From Brachyhypopomus gauderio (taxonomy: Eukaryota; Chordata; Actinopteri; Gymnotiformes; Hypopomidae), in contig NC_135214.1 in assembly GCF_052324685.1 (NCBI RefSeq), positions 33,848,042 through 33,912,041 of the forward strand: a stretch of DNA of 64,000 bases, in the 5' to 3' direction. Below the pieces are notes generated by a model. That model was not told the origin of the DNA. It did no database searches and worked only from the letters and a program-made list of their open reading frames with translations. Positions within the stretch are counted from its first letter, which is position 1. The number at the start of each line of letters is the position of its first letter. Below are positions 41,036 to 53,062 of this stretch, one piece after another. Both the position numbers and the translations under genes were made by a program.

Positions 41036-41659
41036 TTTACTCATCCCAGTAGGGGTCCCCACCCCCCAAATGGTTTCTGTTACTTGAGGCTATTTGTATG
41101 ACTGGGACATTTTGTCTGTAGTTATTTGTTGTGTAACTCAGCTACTTCAGTGATTCTTGAGTCATTTTCAATATCTAAAGCCAAAGGGACCTGTTCTTGA
41201 ATACAGATGTTTCAGTACTTGTACTGTTTCCATTTGCACAAAACCCTTTTTCCTCTCTATGTTCAGTAATAGGGGAACATGTTTGTTTACAGTACATATA
41301 TTATGGTGCCTTCACATGGAACACATGGGTGTTTTCTTCTTTTATTGAGTACTGTTAGCATATAATGCTTGTTGTGTCTTTTAATCTCCATTCAAAACCT
41401 CAAATTTTAGCCTTAAGGGTTTTTTAATTTTAAAGGTTTTTGTAATTTAAAATGTTTTATTTTTTTAAATAATTTTGTGTAGTTTCAAATGAATTGTCTT
41501 GTTCTGTCAAACACCAACGAAAGCTGCAATGTGAATTTGACTAAAAATTTTTTGCAGCTGTACCTTCTGGAAGTGGCGTCCTTCATTACATTTTACTGAA
41601 TGAAGACCAGTCTGAACCTGCCTGAGATTGTGGTTGCCCTGTTTCACTGCTGCCCCACT

Positions 41660-41990
41660 GACTGCTCACATAACAGGTTCAGAGAGACCGCTCACATAAC
41701 AGAGGTTTAGAGAGACCACCCACATAACAGAGGTTTAGAGAGACCGCCCACATAACAGAGGTTCAGAGAGACCGCTCACATAACAGAGGTTCAGGGAGAC
41801 CGCTCACATAACAGAGGTTCAGAGAGACCGCTCACATAAGTGAGGTTCAGAGAGACCGCTCACATAAGTGAGGTTCAGAGAGACCGCTCACATAAGAGAG
41901 GTTCACAGAGACTGCTCACGTGTGTGTGTTCAGAAAGACCGCTCACATAACAGGTTCAGAGAGAACGATCACATAATTGAGGTTCAGAGA
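41660..41990 (+). repeat. 28-bp minisatellite, about 11-12 copies
   Basis: The unit has ACATAACAGAGGTTCAGAGA followed by GACCGCTC. Later copies diverge (ACATAAGTGAGG, ACGTGTGTGTGTTC). Confidence 0.92.
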
Positions 41991-42094
41991 GACTGCTCAC
42001 AACTGCTCACGTGTGTGTGTTCAGACAGACTGGTCACTGTGTTCCTCACATAGGTGTATTGGTACACTGAGGTGCACGGCCTATCTGGGCCGCT

Positions 42095-42262
42095 GCACTG
42101 GCCAACAGTGGAGAGGTCTTACATCTTCACAGATCCCCTCCTGGCCACCAGTGGAGAGGTCTTACATCTTCACAGATACCCTCCTGGCCACCAGTGGAGA
42201 GGTCTTACATCTTCACAGATACCCTCCTGGCCACCAGTGGAGAGGTTCTACATCTTCACAGA
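42095..42262 (+). repeat. 43-bp minisatellite, about 4 copies
   Basis: The unit contains CCAGTGGAGAGGTCTTACAT then CTTCACAGATACCCTCCTGG. Copies are more than 90 percent alike by eye. Confidence 0.92.
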
Positions 42263-42480
42263 CCCCCTCCTGGCTCCTCTCACACTTCCTGTCATGGTCG
42301 CCTGTCTGTTGTTCCTGGAACTGGCGCCTGTGTTGGTTTCTCTAATTAGTGGACTCCTTGTCTGCAGCGTCTTGTGAGTTAGGAGAATCGGGTTGGAATC
42401 TTTGACCCTGAGAATGTACCCCCCCCCTCCCCCCAGCAAAAGCCCACCCAGGGAGCACGAGGGTGAGAACAGTACTATTA

Positions 42481-42518
<38 letters not shown>

Positions 42519-45500
42519 CTGAATTCTGCAGTGACAGTCAGGGAGTGGGAGTGTGTCACAGTGATTGTGAAACCCAGGAGAGGGATGGAGTGTGGGCCCC
42601 GTGAGGGTGGAGGAAGAGTGGAGAGATAATGACGACTCATCCATCAGTGGTCTGAACCGGGGCTGTTTATAAATACTGCTCTGCTGGGAATGTTCTAATG
42701 AGTGTGCTCATTCACACACACGCCGCAATCTTCTCTTTCTTCAGCAAATAAAGACATGTAGCCCATCTGCCCTGCTCCTAGTAGTGTATTAAACGTGCCC
42801 CCCATGACTCCCACTCTCACACATCCGTGTCTTTTCTTAAATGCCTCCATAAATGATGTTATGAAGGGCATCTGATTGGGGCACACAAGTTCTAAACTCC
42901 ACTGTACCTCCTGTGCCTGCTTGTCTTTATCAGTCATATTCTTTTATTTTTTCTACTCGCAGGATTTTAAATTCATTTCTCCTTTCTTTGTAGATTTGTA
43001 CCTCAATTCATGGTAGTTTTTTCTTATTAATAATAATAATAATAATAATTCATTTTATTTCAAGGCACCTTTCTAGACACTCAAGGACACCGTACACAAT
43101 AAAATACAAGTAAAATATAGTACACACAAGAGAAAACAATACAATAACATTCTTGTGAAAAATTTTGAGTTAAAGAAATGTGCACTTAAATATAAAATAA
43201 AATAACACATGTACTTGAGATTTGCCTTGACATTTTTACATTTCAAAATATAATGGTTATGTGCGTATGACCACAAACGTGTGTTGGTATGTATTTGAGT
43301 TAATGGTTTGTATTGCGGAGAAAGCATGTTTGTTCTCTCAGAGAGAGAGAGAGAGAGAGAGAGTGTGTGTGTGTATTTGGCAAGTGTTGGATGTCAGAGG
43401 CTGGACCGCTGTCCACATTACTAATGTAAAGGGAGTCAAATCAAGAGAATATCGGCAGAGTCAACAGTGAACATCAGAGCTGGTAAGTTCTCAAACCTCC
43501 TGCTTTCATCTACACAGGGATTCTTCCGCTGCTCCGTATGAGCAGAAAAGCCTTAGTGACTCAGTCTTAAAGCTCTTTTGACTCTGCTGTATGCCATGAT
43601 CATAGAAATCAAGAAATTAAGAGTTTACGTTCAAATAAATGAGTGTAGAATTATGTGTATGATTTGAATGATGGAATTTTAAAGGCACCATGGTATTTTG
43701 GAGAGTTGTCAAATATGTCTGGATATTGCACAAAATCCTCCCAAACGTGAACACAGAGAACGTGTTTCCAGAGTCTCAGTGCAGTAGCAAATGACTTCAA
43801 TTTCTTGTGCTTCATTTTGTCTAACAGTTCCCATTGGTAGTTAACTTGTTCTGTATCAGTTTGAATGATTTTAAAGTCTAAATTTTAAATATTTAAATAC
43901 TGTATCTTTTCTGGAATGGATATACGGACAGTCGGTGTAAATGCTCTTCATAAGGGATGGGTTCATTTAAAATACGTTTTACTTTAAATGGATATTTTTT
44001 TGGTTTAAATCTGACCATAAATAATGTATATTATTAATCGTGGACAGTGGTATGTGCAATGCTTGTCTTGGTTCATTGAACTGATTAATAGAACTGAACG
44101 GTGGTCATTGGTCAATGGGGGGTCAAGGAAGGGGTGAAAAAAGGGATGAAGAGTATATGTTCAAATGAACCACATCTGGGAGTTCTTGGTTATAAGACAT
44201 TTTTTTTCTTTTACCATGATGCCACTATCCTGATCTAGGGCAGGTAAGCTAAGTGTTGTCTCTTTCAGAGAATAGCTCACAGCTGATTACCCCCACCACC
44301 GATATTTTTTAAAGTCAGCCCTGGACTTTAGTCCAGCCACCCCCACCCCACATCACTGCCTACAAGGCCACTTTAATCTAAGAGTCTGCTTCCTGTTCGA
44401 ATTTGTAAACACTATACTGTCCAAGCCAGACCACTGGCAAACAATGCACCATCCATAAAAACTTGATGGACGACGGGTAGATGGGGGACAGAGAATGGAA
44501 TGAGGGTCTCGCAAACCACGTCTGCGTCTGCAGTCAGCGTGGTCCGGTATAGAACAGCCAAAATGTTTCAGGAAGCTTGGGGTGATGAATATCTTTCCAG
44601 TCTCCTGTCCTCTAAAACAGCTCCTACTCCCAAAGGGCCTTGCGACATAGAACAACCGTTCCCCCCCACATCAAGCAAGGAGTAGGCAAGCTATACCCAA
44701 ACTGATGTTGCTATTTATGTACTGGAAACTCCTCAAGAAAGAAAAATGAATGAATGTTCAAACTCTTTAACCCTTGTTCTGGGCGCTGGGAGATCTCACC
44801 CTGTCCCGAGTGAAGCTGAGGGACACAGGCAAAGGTCCTGTTTTTATTCTTATGGACTCTCGAGGACGTGACCCGCAGTCATTTTGATGGATCCCAACAG
44901 CAATAACAAAAAAATATCCCCTCCCATGGGAAGCCAAAGCACTAATACAGCCTCTCCCACAACCATTACAGTCATCCATTAGCTACAAATATATGCTTTA
45001 CCTTAATATCATAAGTTGTATAGTGCAGTGATTGGATGACATGAGGATTTGCCGTGTGTGGCATGCTTTGATGTGGAATGGCTCCCTGGATTCTGCCACT
45101 GTGTGAGTGTGTGTGTGTGTGTGTGTCGGGGTGGGGGATGGGGGGATTTAGAACCCCTTAAAATCCTAAATCTCCTCATTGTCAAATATTAACTGCAATA
45201 CAAACAGAGCCGCAGCAAACAGAATAAGAGCAAACAGCCGTTTGAGCGTGTGAGACACATTTGAGCCGCACGGCCCGTCCCTCTCCCCCTGGCCCGGGCC
45301 GCTCAGAGCCACCCACAGCGCTCAACACATCTGCACATGCGCAGCAGATCAAACCCAGGGAGGAGAGCAGGAAATGCACTGTACCGGTTCACCTGAGGAG
45401 AGGTTTCGGTACTGTTGTTTTATTTTTGGTTTGTTTCCAGAGATGAAATACTCTTAGTTATTTACTGATGTCATGGAGGAAGTTAGGCAGTGCTAAAAAG

Positions 45501-45676
45501 ACTACTTCCTGTGGGTTAGGCACCCAGAAGTGACTGTGAGCAGGGTGGTTACTGTCTGGGGAGTGTGAGAGTGTGCTTGGCCCCTGCCTGCTCAGGTGGG
45601 TATTGAAAGACCCCCAGTGCAAACCTGTGGCAAACACCAGGGACTCGCCTCTGTTATACAGAACAGCAGCTGGGAT

Positions 45677-45710
<34 letters not shown>

Positions 45711-45982
45711 CCCCAGACGAACACGGACACAACAACATTCTGGGTTAACCTCTACATCACAGCATCCTCTCTATATAGCAGCTCTGGTTCCGGAGCTCCT
45801 GTAATAGTCAGAGGGAGGGAGAAGTCAAACAAAACAGATGGAGGGTTTGGGAATGATATTTCTGATATATGATATTTCTTTGTGTATGTTTGTTTGTAAA
45901 ACGTGTCATGGATCATACCACGATCAGGGACAGACGTGGAGGTGTCTCTGGAGTGTGTGCGTTTGTGCCATCACCTGTGCAG

Positions 45983-48900
45983 ATGAGAGAGTGGGCGGAG
46001 CCTGAAGTGGGCGTGGTGACGGGAGGCTATGTCTCCGGGGTGGACGCCTACGGCATCACAGAGCCGCTCCAGTACTATGGTGAGTCTCGACTGGCGAACT
46101 TATTTCACACCGCAGAACAGTTATTTCTGCAGCTAGACTTATATGCTGAATGTTGCTGAACTCTTTATATGGGTGACCTGTTTATCGTACTGTACCTCAC
46201 CTGGTAAGCAGGTAGGGCAAAGAGCTGCTAACCCCAGGGTCATGGGTTATGCTGGTCTCCGTGGATATGAGTATCTGGTGAATGCTACATTCTCCCAAAC
46301 TCTCTGCAGTGCTGAACTGGATCTGGGTGAACGCTTGAACACTCTGTTCTGTTGGACATTCATTCTTCATACGGATCTCTTCATGCTGCCAAACCTAATA
46401 TTGCTGATCATATCATACAGCGGAAGTGTTTATACTACATAATACTGTTTCTGTACTACTGGACGCCTCTTACAGCTTTGTGCTAAATACCAAAAGTTAT
46501 AACCCAGCTTAGTATGCAGTAACTAAAATTGATTAAAACATTCCTGAAGAAATTTACACTCGCCACCTCCTCCAGGTTCAAATCTCACTCCAAGAGATCT
46601 AGAAAAGTTGGCAACCCTGGGACACGCACAAAAAATAAAAAGTAATCACTGTAATAAATGTTATTTCCTGAAACTCTACCTTAAGGTTACATGAACACAT
46701 GATTTGGCGTCGTGTGCCACTGGAGGAAGAGAACGGTTCCTCTCTGGTTAGCGCACCGCCGTGATGGCCGCATGAGGCAGCTCGGAGTGGGTTGTGGAGG
46801 AACCACTTCGCTCCACAACACGTCTGTTTACACAGAACTCCGCTGGTTTACAAACAGATGGAGGTTCAGCCATGTCAACCGCATTTCCAAGCCTGAACAT
46901 GACAGAAACCAGCTGTGAGGGCAGCGGCACGCGCAGTTAGCACGCGGGTGCAGGGCAAGGAAGGCGCCCGTCTGCATGTTGGTCGCCGTATTCGTACAGA
47001 ATGTTAGCGAGTTACTAACCTGGCAGCTGAGTAGGAAATACATCTAAGACTGCGCAGATGGGGAGTCCCCTGTGACATGAAGTCACTGATTTGTGATACA
47101 TTCACGTTTTTTTGTCGGTACACATATTGCGCGTTCTTCGGAGGGCAGTTGTGCGACCGAATACGAATGACGCAGTGTCTTGCACAGATGTGTTTCAGAA
47201 GCATTGCCAGTGCTAACATGTGTTCTCTCTGTGGGGCGACTCGTTCAAAGTTTCACAAATCCCAGGCTCATTTTCACAAGTCTCAGATTTTCATGAGCCT
47301 TGATTCAGCATGGTCAGAACAGACGGCCAAGAACAACCCAGCAAAAAAGAGGGAAAGCAATATCATAAACAACGCAACGTTCCTCAGCTGCATCCTGTTT
47401 CCAGAGTCACTCCATAGTTCACAAGGTCTTGCTCTGATTTTTTTTTATTAAGTCCCAGTAGCCTCATAAAGTCATGAAATAATTCAGGAGTCACGCAGAT
47501 GAGTGAATGTGGATCACGCGTGCGCTAATGTCTACCCGTTGTGTCCTTTCTGTAGATTTGCTGGTTGATCCTCTGGGATACCCGTATCAGGACTCCGAGC
47601 TGCAAACTCTTTCATATGGCCAGCAGCACTACAGCCCGGCTAACGTGCAGTTCTCTGTGTACGGCCCACCGAGCTCGCAGCCGTGCAACCCCCCCTACCC
47701 CTACAGCCCTCAGGTGCAGGAGTTTTCCTGCGGGGGAAGCGTGGAGCTCCACGGCCAAGCGAGGGGAAGCGTAGGTGGGACGTCTCTGGTGAAGAGGCCC
47801 CGCCTAGGGCCGGGGGCCCGCATGAAGGGCCAGGATGAACTGTGTGTGGTGTGCGGAGACAAAGCTTCGGGATATCACTACAATGCTCTCACCTGTGAAG
47901 GGTGCAAAGGTGATTGGCTCAGTCAGGGTTAGAGTGGGGATTAGAGTTGGGATTAGAGTTGGGGATGTGAGTTGGGATTAGAGTTGGGGATGTGAGTTGG
48001 GATTAGAGTTGGGGATGTGAGTTGGGATTAGGGTTGGGGATGTGAGTTGGGATTAGAGTTGGGGAGATGAGTTGGGATTAGGGTTGGGGATGTGAGTTGG
48101 GATTACGGTTGGGGATGTGAGTTGGGATTACGGTTGGGGATGTGAGTTGGGATTAGGGTTGCGGATGTGAGTTGGGATTAGAGTTGGGGAGGTGAGTTGG
48201 GATTAGGGTTGGGGATGCGAGTTGGGATTAGAGTTGGGGAGGTGAGTAGGGATTAGGGTTGGGGATGTGAGTTGGGATTAGAGTTGGGGAGGTGAGTTGG
48301 GATTAGAGTTGGGGATGTGAGTTAGGATTTGAGTTGGGGAGGTGAGTTGGGATTAGGGTTGGGGATGTGAGTTGGGATTAGGGTTGGGATGTGAGTTGGA
48401 ATTAGGGTGAGGATCGAATTTGGGATATGATATAAGATTACAGTCTGGATCTGAGTTAGTACTTGGCAATATGAGTTAGGATTCGAGTGGGGGTGTGAGT
48501 TAAGATTAGGGTGGGGATCTCCACATATCTCTGCAGCTGTTGTAAAAGGCATGTGTTCCTATCCTGTCTCAGGAGCAATGTTGTACAGTAATTATATGTG
48601 TGGGAAAAGAACACCCCTTTAAAGTAGGCCTACACACTGAACTAGAAAACTTTGCAGAAACACATATCCACAAGACACGTGAGACCGAGGTGCCTGTCAG
48701 CATGAGCTCTGAGGACAGCTGCTGTGCTGTTTTCTCACGTGCCCGTAATTCGGTACAATCCAGCATGGCGGCGCAGAGTGTTAACGGATCTCGCTGTGGC
48801 GTGCGTGCGTGCGTGTGTGTGTGTGTGTGTGTGTGTGCGTGCGTGCGTGTGCCCCACAGGTTTCTTCAGGCGCAGCGTGACCAAGAAGGCCGTGTACCGC

Positions 48901-51900
48901 TGCAAGAACGGGGGAGCCTGCGAGATGGACATGTACATGCGACGGAAGTGTCAGGAGTGCCGTCTGCGCAAGTGCCGCGCCGTGGGCATGCTGGCTGAGT
49001 GTGAGCATGCATAGCCACGCCCACTCCCCTCAAGCTCCGCCCACTACCACCAGCCACGCCCCCCCACTGGGCGTGTTGGTACAGGGCAGTAAACGCTGGT
49101 GTTCACATACCTGCTATAGAATGTAGCGCGTAAATTATCATGGCAAACGACCTGTTAAGCTCTTTTAAATAGTGAAGTTACTGCAGTAACGTCAGTAGGG
49201 GGAGGTACATCTGTGTTATATACTGTAATGAAGTAAAGTGCTTCTGTAGTATTACCTGACAATTACCCTTATGACCTTATTACCACATTAAAGAAAAATC
49301 AATCTAACTCTGCAAAGTCCAATATGTCTACAGGGACCTACGTGCCGGCTCTCTCCGAGTGTATTAAGAGTGTAAAGACACGCGCCCTGACACACGTGAT
49401 TAACTACAGGCACAAGCGTTTGAAACACAGGACCTGTGTGTGTGTGTGTGTGTCCATTCTCCCTGGCACAGGCCTCCTGACTGAAGTCCAGTGCCAGTCA
49501 AAGAGGCTGAGGAAGGGGTCCAAGCAGCGGGGGGACGCCCTGTCAGGTCCAGCTACCGAGGACGAGGACAACGGCGAGGGCAGAAACGTCTCCTCCACCA
49601 GCAGGCTGCCTGCATCAGCACGGGTACATGCTGAAGGGTACAACGCCTCTGCAGCTGCTAAACTCCGAGCTCATTCTCTTATAGCGAGTACCAAACCCCC
49701 CTAACTGCAAGAGTTACACTCACAGTTGTCTCTCTTATATGGAAGTCATCCAGAGTGCAAATTACACAGTGGTGAGACTGTCTGTGTTTTTTTTCTAGTT
49801 TTCCTTCCTAAATAGCAAACGTGTTTTTGTTTAACTGTTTGGATTATATTTTTAAACTTTTTAGCTGTTTTCTGGTACATTACTTAAGCTTGCTGCTAAG
49901 TGTTAGGGTTCTCATATAGACAGACAGGATGTATATGATATATAAGAAAATATATATAAACTTACAACTGAGAAAATCATCTTTGAATGTTGATTTTTAA
50001 CATGCAGTGCTTGGCGCCTAAAATCACTGTGGCTTATAGGTATCTGCAGGATTGTCCAGGGAACAGAAATGTGTCCTGAACAGGATTCTAGAAGCGTATC
50101 AACGGTACAGAGCTCAAGACAACGTACACTGCCGGGTATGTGTCCGCATGCCTGGAGTGTGTGGCACTGTATACCAAACAAACAAATACATAAAGAAGGA
50201 GCTGATTAATCATGTTTCCACCCAAAACATAATATGGTCCGAGATCATATCTGATAAATATCTGATTAAACCTTCATCCAGGTCCATGTGTTCAGAACGT
50301 AGCTGTGCAAAAAGAGAAGAATCAGGGGGACTGCAGCAGGGTGAACCCTGACTTGGGTGACTGCTTCATCGAAGGTCTTCTCTCTTCCCAGGTGCCCCAG
50401 TGGCCAGGTGTGGAGGAAGGTGGAGAACATTTGTCAGACTTAACACCTCCACAGATGGAGCGGCTCCTGCAGTTTTCCAAAAGCATACCTGGTTCGACGA
50501 GCCTCCTTCCTCACACTGGGCTCACCTGCGGATGAAGTTTGGTCAGGCGTCGGTTAGCTGAGCTGTGATCGGTGTTTTGCTATTAACAGGGTTCGAACTC
50601 TTGGATGCTGCTGACCAGAGCATCCTTCTCTCCAGTTCCTCGGTGGAGGTCATGTTCCTACTCGCAGCTCAGAAGTTCGCAGAGAGTCCATGCTCTCACA
50701 GTGCAGGTAGGGCAGTGCCTGTGATTCAAACCTCCACCGACGTCCCAGGTACGATAACTTGCTCCATGCTGTCTGAGAAAAGCTACAATGCCATCACCTC
50801 TTTTTCTATCAGCCCTGTATCCTGGGAGTGCACCTGGCTCCTCTCACAACTGGGTCAAGACTTTACATTCCAAATCCAGCAGCCATGAGATCATCATAAG
50901 CTCAGGTGACTACCTGTCACACAACACTCCCGGATCACATGGGTTTAAAGAGGGCCTCACGCAGGTCTTTTGAGCTTAGTCACTAGCAGACTGCGGTCTC
51001 AAGGAAGGCAGGGGAGTGTGTATGTTCTAGGCACACGGAGCGCTTCGTGTTTACTGAGTTTTAAGTCATTGGAAATCTGTTGTAATTGACAGCTTTTATA
51101 GCTTGATTTTTATCATGACTGCTATTCTTAGCTTGAAAACAAATTCCTTCCTAGACTCTGCTACCAAAATAGAATGAACAAACTGGCATATGACAGTGAC
51201 TGGAAAATCACTCGCACTCTCATTACTGCCTAAAGATATACAGAGTGCATTGTTTTGGTACTTACTGAAAAGGATCATAAAATCTGAACACAAGAATGCA
51301 GCTAGTGCTGATGTGTATCCCACCAGCAGTAGCGCTGGAGTGCATGAATGCATTTTTATAAATGATAAACGATTGAATGACCAGTCATTTTCTTAACTTC
51401 TCATCAGTAGCCGTATGTGGTAATGGGCTGTGGGTTTTGATGAATTTTTGCTGAGTTGTGTTCTCTGTCTGCCCTTTTGCTCGGAGGCGAGCTGAGTGAG
51501 GATCTTCTGAGCCCGGCGTTGAGCTTCTTTCACAGCATGGCTGCCATTGCCGCATCAGACGCAGAGTACGCGCTCCTCACCGCCACCGCCGTCTTCTGCT
51601 CAGGTCTGTGGGCTTCTCACCGGGCCAACACACGTGTGGTTCTGTTCCGAGCTGGACGTTTTGTCACGTTAAGCCCAGCTGAGAGCTGTCTGAGTAATAC
51701 AGAACTAGGCTTGCTGTATGTGAACTAGAACCTGTTCAAATGACATATTTCTGAAACCATAGTGCTTGATCCATTTTTTGATTATAGAGCAGGGTGTTCT
51801 ATCGTTTCCTGTAAGTACTCTTGTCCTATTTCTTTGTTCCCCTTGGGGTCTGTGTGTGTGCGTGCGTGTGTGTGCGTGCGTGTGTGTGCATGAGGCAGAC

Positions 51901-52128
51901 AGACCATGTTTGCGTGCTGTCCGATGTGTGGAGAGCCTGCAGGAGTTTGCTCTGGATCTGCTGTCCAAGGTGTGCCGGAGTGGCCAGGGCGTGTCTGTCG
52001 GCCAGGGTGCGTCTGTGGGCCAGGGCGCCCCCGTCTGGCCGTGCCGCTTTGCCCGTCTGCTGGGCCGTCTGACGGAGCTCAGAACACTGTGCCACAACCA
52101 CCTCACTCTCCTGCCCCAGCGGCCCTGA
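45983..52128 (+). CDS. nr1h5: Nuclear receptor subfamily 1 group H member 5 (FXR-beta), lacking a recognisable AF-2 helix
   Basis: FXR-type receptors are ligand-activated transcription factors that pair with RXR. Exons: 45983-46079, 47556-47909, 48860-49000, 49472-49623, 50040-50135, 50296-50491, 50590-50706, 51487-51603, 51899-52128. The sum is 1500 nt, i.e. 499 aa plus stop, with every phase consistent. The DNA-binding domain is intact: [23 protein letters not shown] with an EGCKG P-box, then [35 protein letters not shown] split at the usual intron. The C-terminal extension [14 protein letters not shown] is FXR-like. The ligand domain keeps [18 protein letters not shown] and [10 protein letters not shown] but is otherwise divergent. 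The protein stops shortly after helix 10/11, with no LLCEIWDV-type helix 12. Neighbouring trim33 fits NR1H5 rather than NR1H4. The start ATG directly follows a CAG and may be an exon start, so further N-terminal sequence is possible. Confidence 0.88.
46165..46285 (+). mobile_element. Possible SINE fragment in nr1h5 intron 1
   Basis: ACCTGGTAAGCAGGTAGGGC followed by GGGTCATGGGTT resembles a weathered tRNA-type A/B box pair. Support is weak. Confidence 0.3.
47930..48420 (+). repeat. 25-bp telomere-like minisatellite, about 19-20 copies
   Basis: The unit reads GATTAGAGTTGGGGATGTGA then GTTGG, with variants containing GATTAGGGTTGGGG. It begins about 20 bp after the donor of the exon encoding the first zinc finger of nr1h5. 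Confidence 0.94.
48803..48850 (+). repeat. (GTGC/GT)n tract abutting the nr1h5 exon 3 acceptor
   Basis: A mixed GTGC and GT repeat ends nine bases before the exon encoding the second zinc finger, leaving only GCCCCACAG as the splice-site tract. Confidence 0.88.
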
Positions 52129-52264
52129 AACGCGTGGACAGGACCCGCCCCGTCCACCATCAGTACCTGTGCTCATAAACACTCAGAGTAGGAGTGCTGA
52201 ACCAGGGGAGACACTGACCCCAGATCAGCGCTAGTACTCCAACGTGCTCTATGAACACTGGCGA

Positions 52265-52562
52265 AATAAATTGCAGCTTATTTTTGATATCAATAGTATA
52301 ACTCGATGTACTGTACTCTTGTACAAACTCATTTTACCTTAGTCGCATGCATTTTACACTCAATACTTCAAAGCTAATGATCTGTTTAAAAGAAGTCATA
52401 GGCAGTAAATAAAGGTCTGTTTTTGGTTGTCTGGTATTGTACAACCACGCCCCTGTGCCTTGACCTGTGACTGTTCAGAGTGCTACTTTCAATTCAAGAG
52501 TGGATTGTTGTATTGTTCTTCTCCGCTCAGTGGTCGAGTACGTAGAACTTCATACAAATAAA
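52265..52562 (+). terminator. nr1h5: nr1h5 candidate polyadenylation signals
   Basis: AATAAA hexamers at 52265-52270, 52408-52413 and 52557-52562 follow the stop codon. Which is used cannot be told. Confidence 0.55.
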
Positions 52563-53056
52563 TTACAGTATCTTTTTATGTCATGTGCATCACCATCACA
52601 CCTCTAGCGCCCTCTATGTTTGCCATGTAGCAAAGTCGTATGTGTAATGCAGCAAGACTTTCACATAGCAAATATGACCACAGGGCCATATTTACAATCC
52701 GCATGCAATGTGTAAGCAAACGTTTCACACAGAGAAAACCCATCAATGAGCCCTTACTGCGTGTGTGTGTGTGTGTGTCTGATTCACGTGTTCACATATC
52801 TGATCAATGAATTGCTCACAACTCTCTGTCACTCTGCTGGCTTTGACTATTATGAATATAATGTATACTAATATTTAACCTCCTGTTAATGCTCTGCAGC
52901 TCAAATATTTTAGTGCTGCTTTAATCCTGCACATCTTTTACTGAGTCCTGCTTTCACATGCAGTATTCCTAGTCATGGTTGCATTAATTCCTCTTCCAAT
53001 CGCCAGACTCACAAAGTGAAGAATACTTTAAAACCTTCAAGAGTTTCAACAGAACA

Positions 53057-53062
53057 TTTATT
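53057..53062 (-). terminator. brpf3: brpf3 polyadenylation signal (minus strand)
   Basis: TTTATT on the + strand reads AATAAA on the minus strand, about 1.2 kb past the brpf3 stop. The interval 53063-54247 is therefore probable 3' UTR. It lies only about 500 bp from the last nr1h5 signal, so the genes are tail to tail. Confidence 0.6.

Larger units (their letters stand above)
41036..45982. other. slc66a1-nr1h5 intergenic region, repeat-rich
   Basis: It holds two minisatellites (listed separately), (GT)n at 42483-42514, (AAT)n near 43027-43050, (GA)n near 43338-43364 and (CA)n near 45680-45708. Short frames at 44353-44655 and 44767-44979 match nothing recognised. The slc66a1 polyadenylation site and any nr1h5 non-coding first exon lie here but could not be fixed. 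Confidence 0.55.

Noticed and set aside
44353-44655. 100-aa minus-strand frame with overlapping + strand frame at 44500-44685
   Set aside because: No recognised domain, no splice context and no neighbouring exons; likely chance or an unknown repeat.
50051-50135. Acceptor at 50049-50050 (CTGCAG) for nr1h5 exon 5
   Set aside because: It would shift the frame and hit a stop quickly; the acceptor ending at 50039 keeps the reading frame into [13 protein letters not shown].
49912-50181. Minus-strand 89-aa frame overlapping nr1h5 exon 5
   Set aside because: Antisense to a real exon with no family resemblance.
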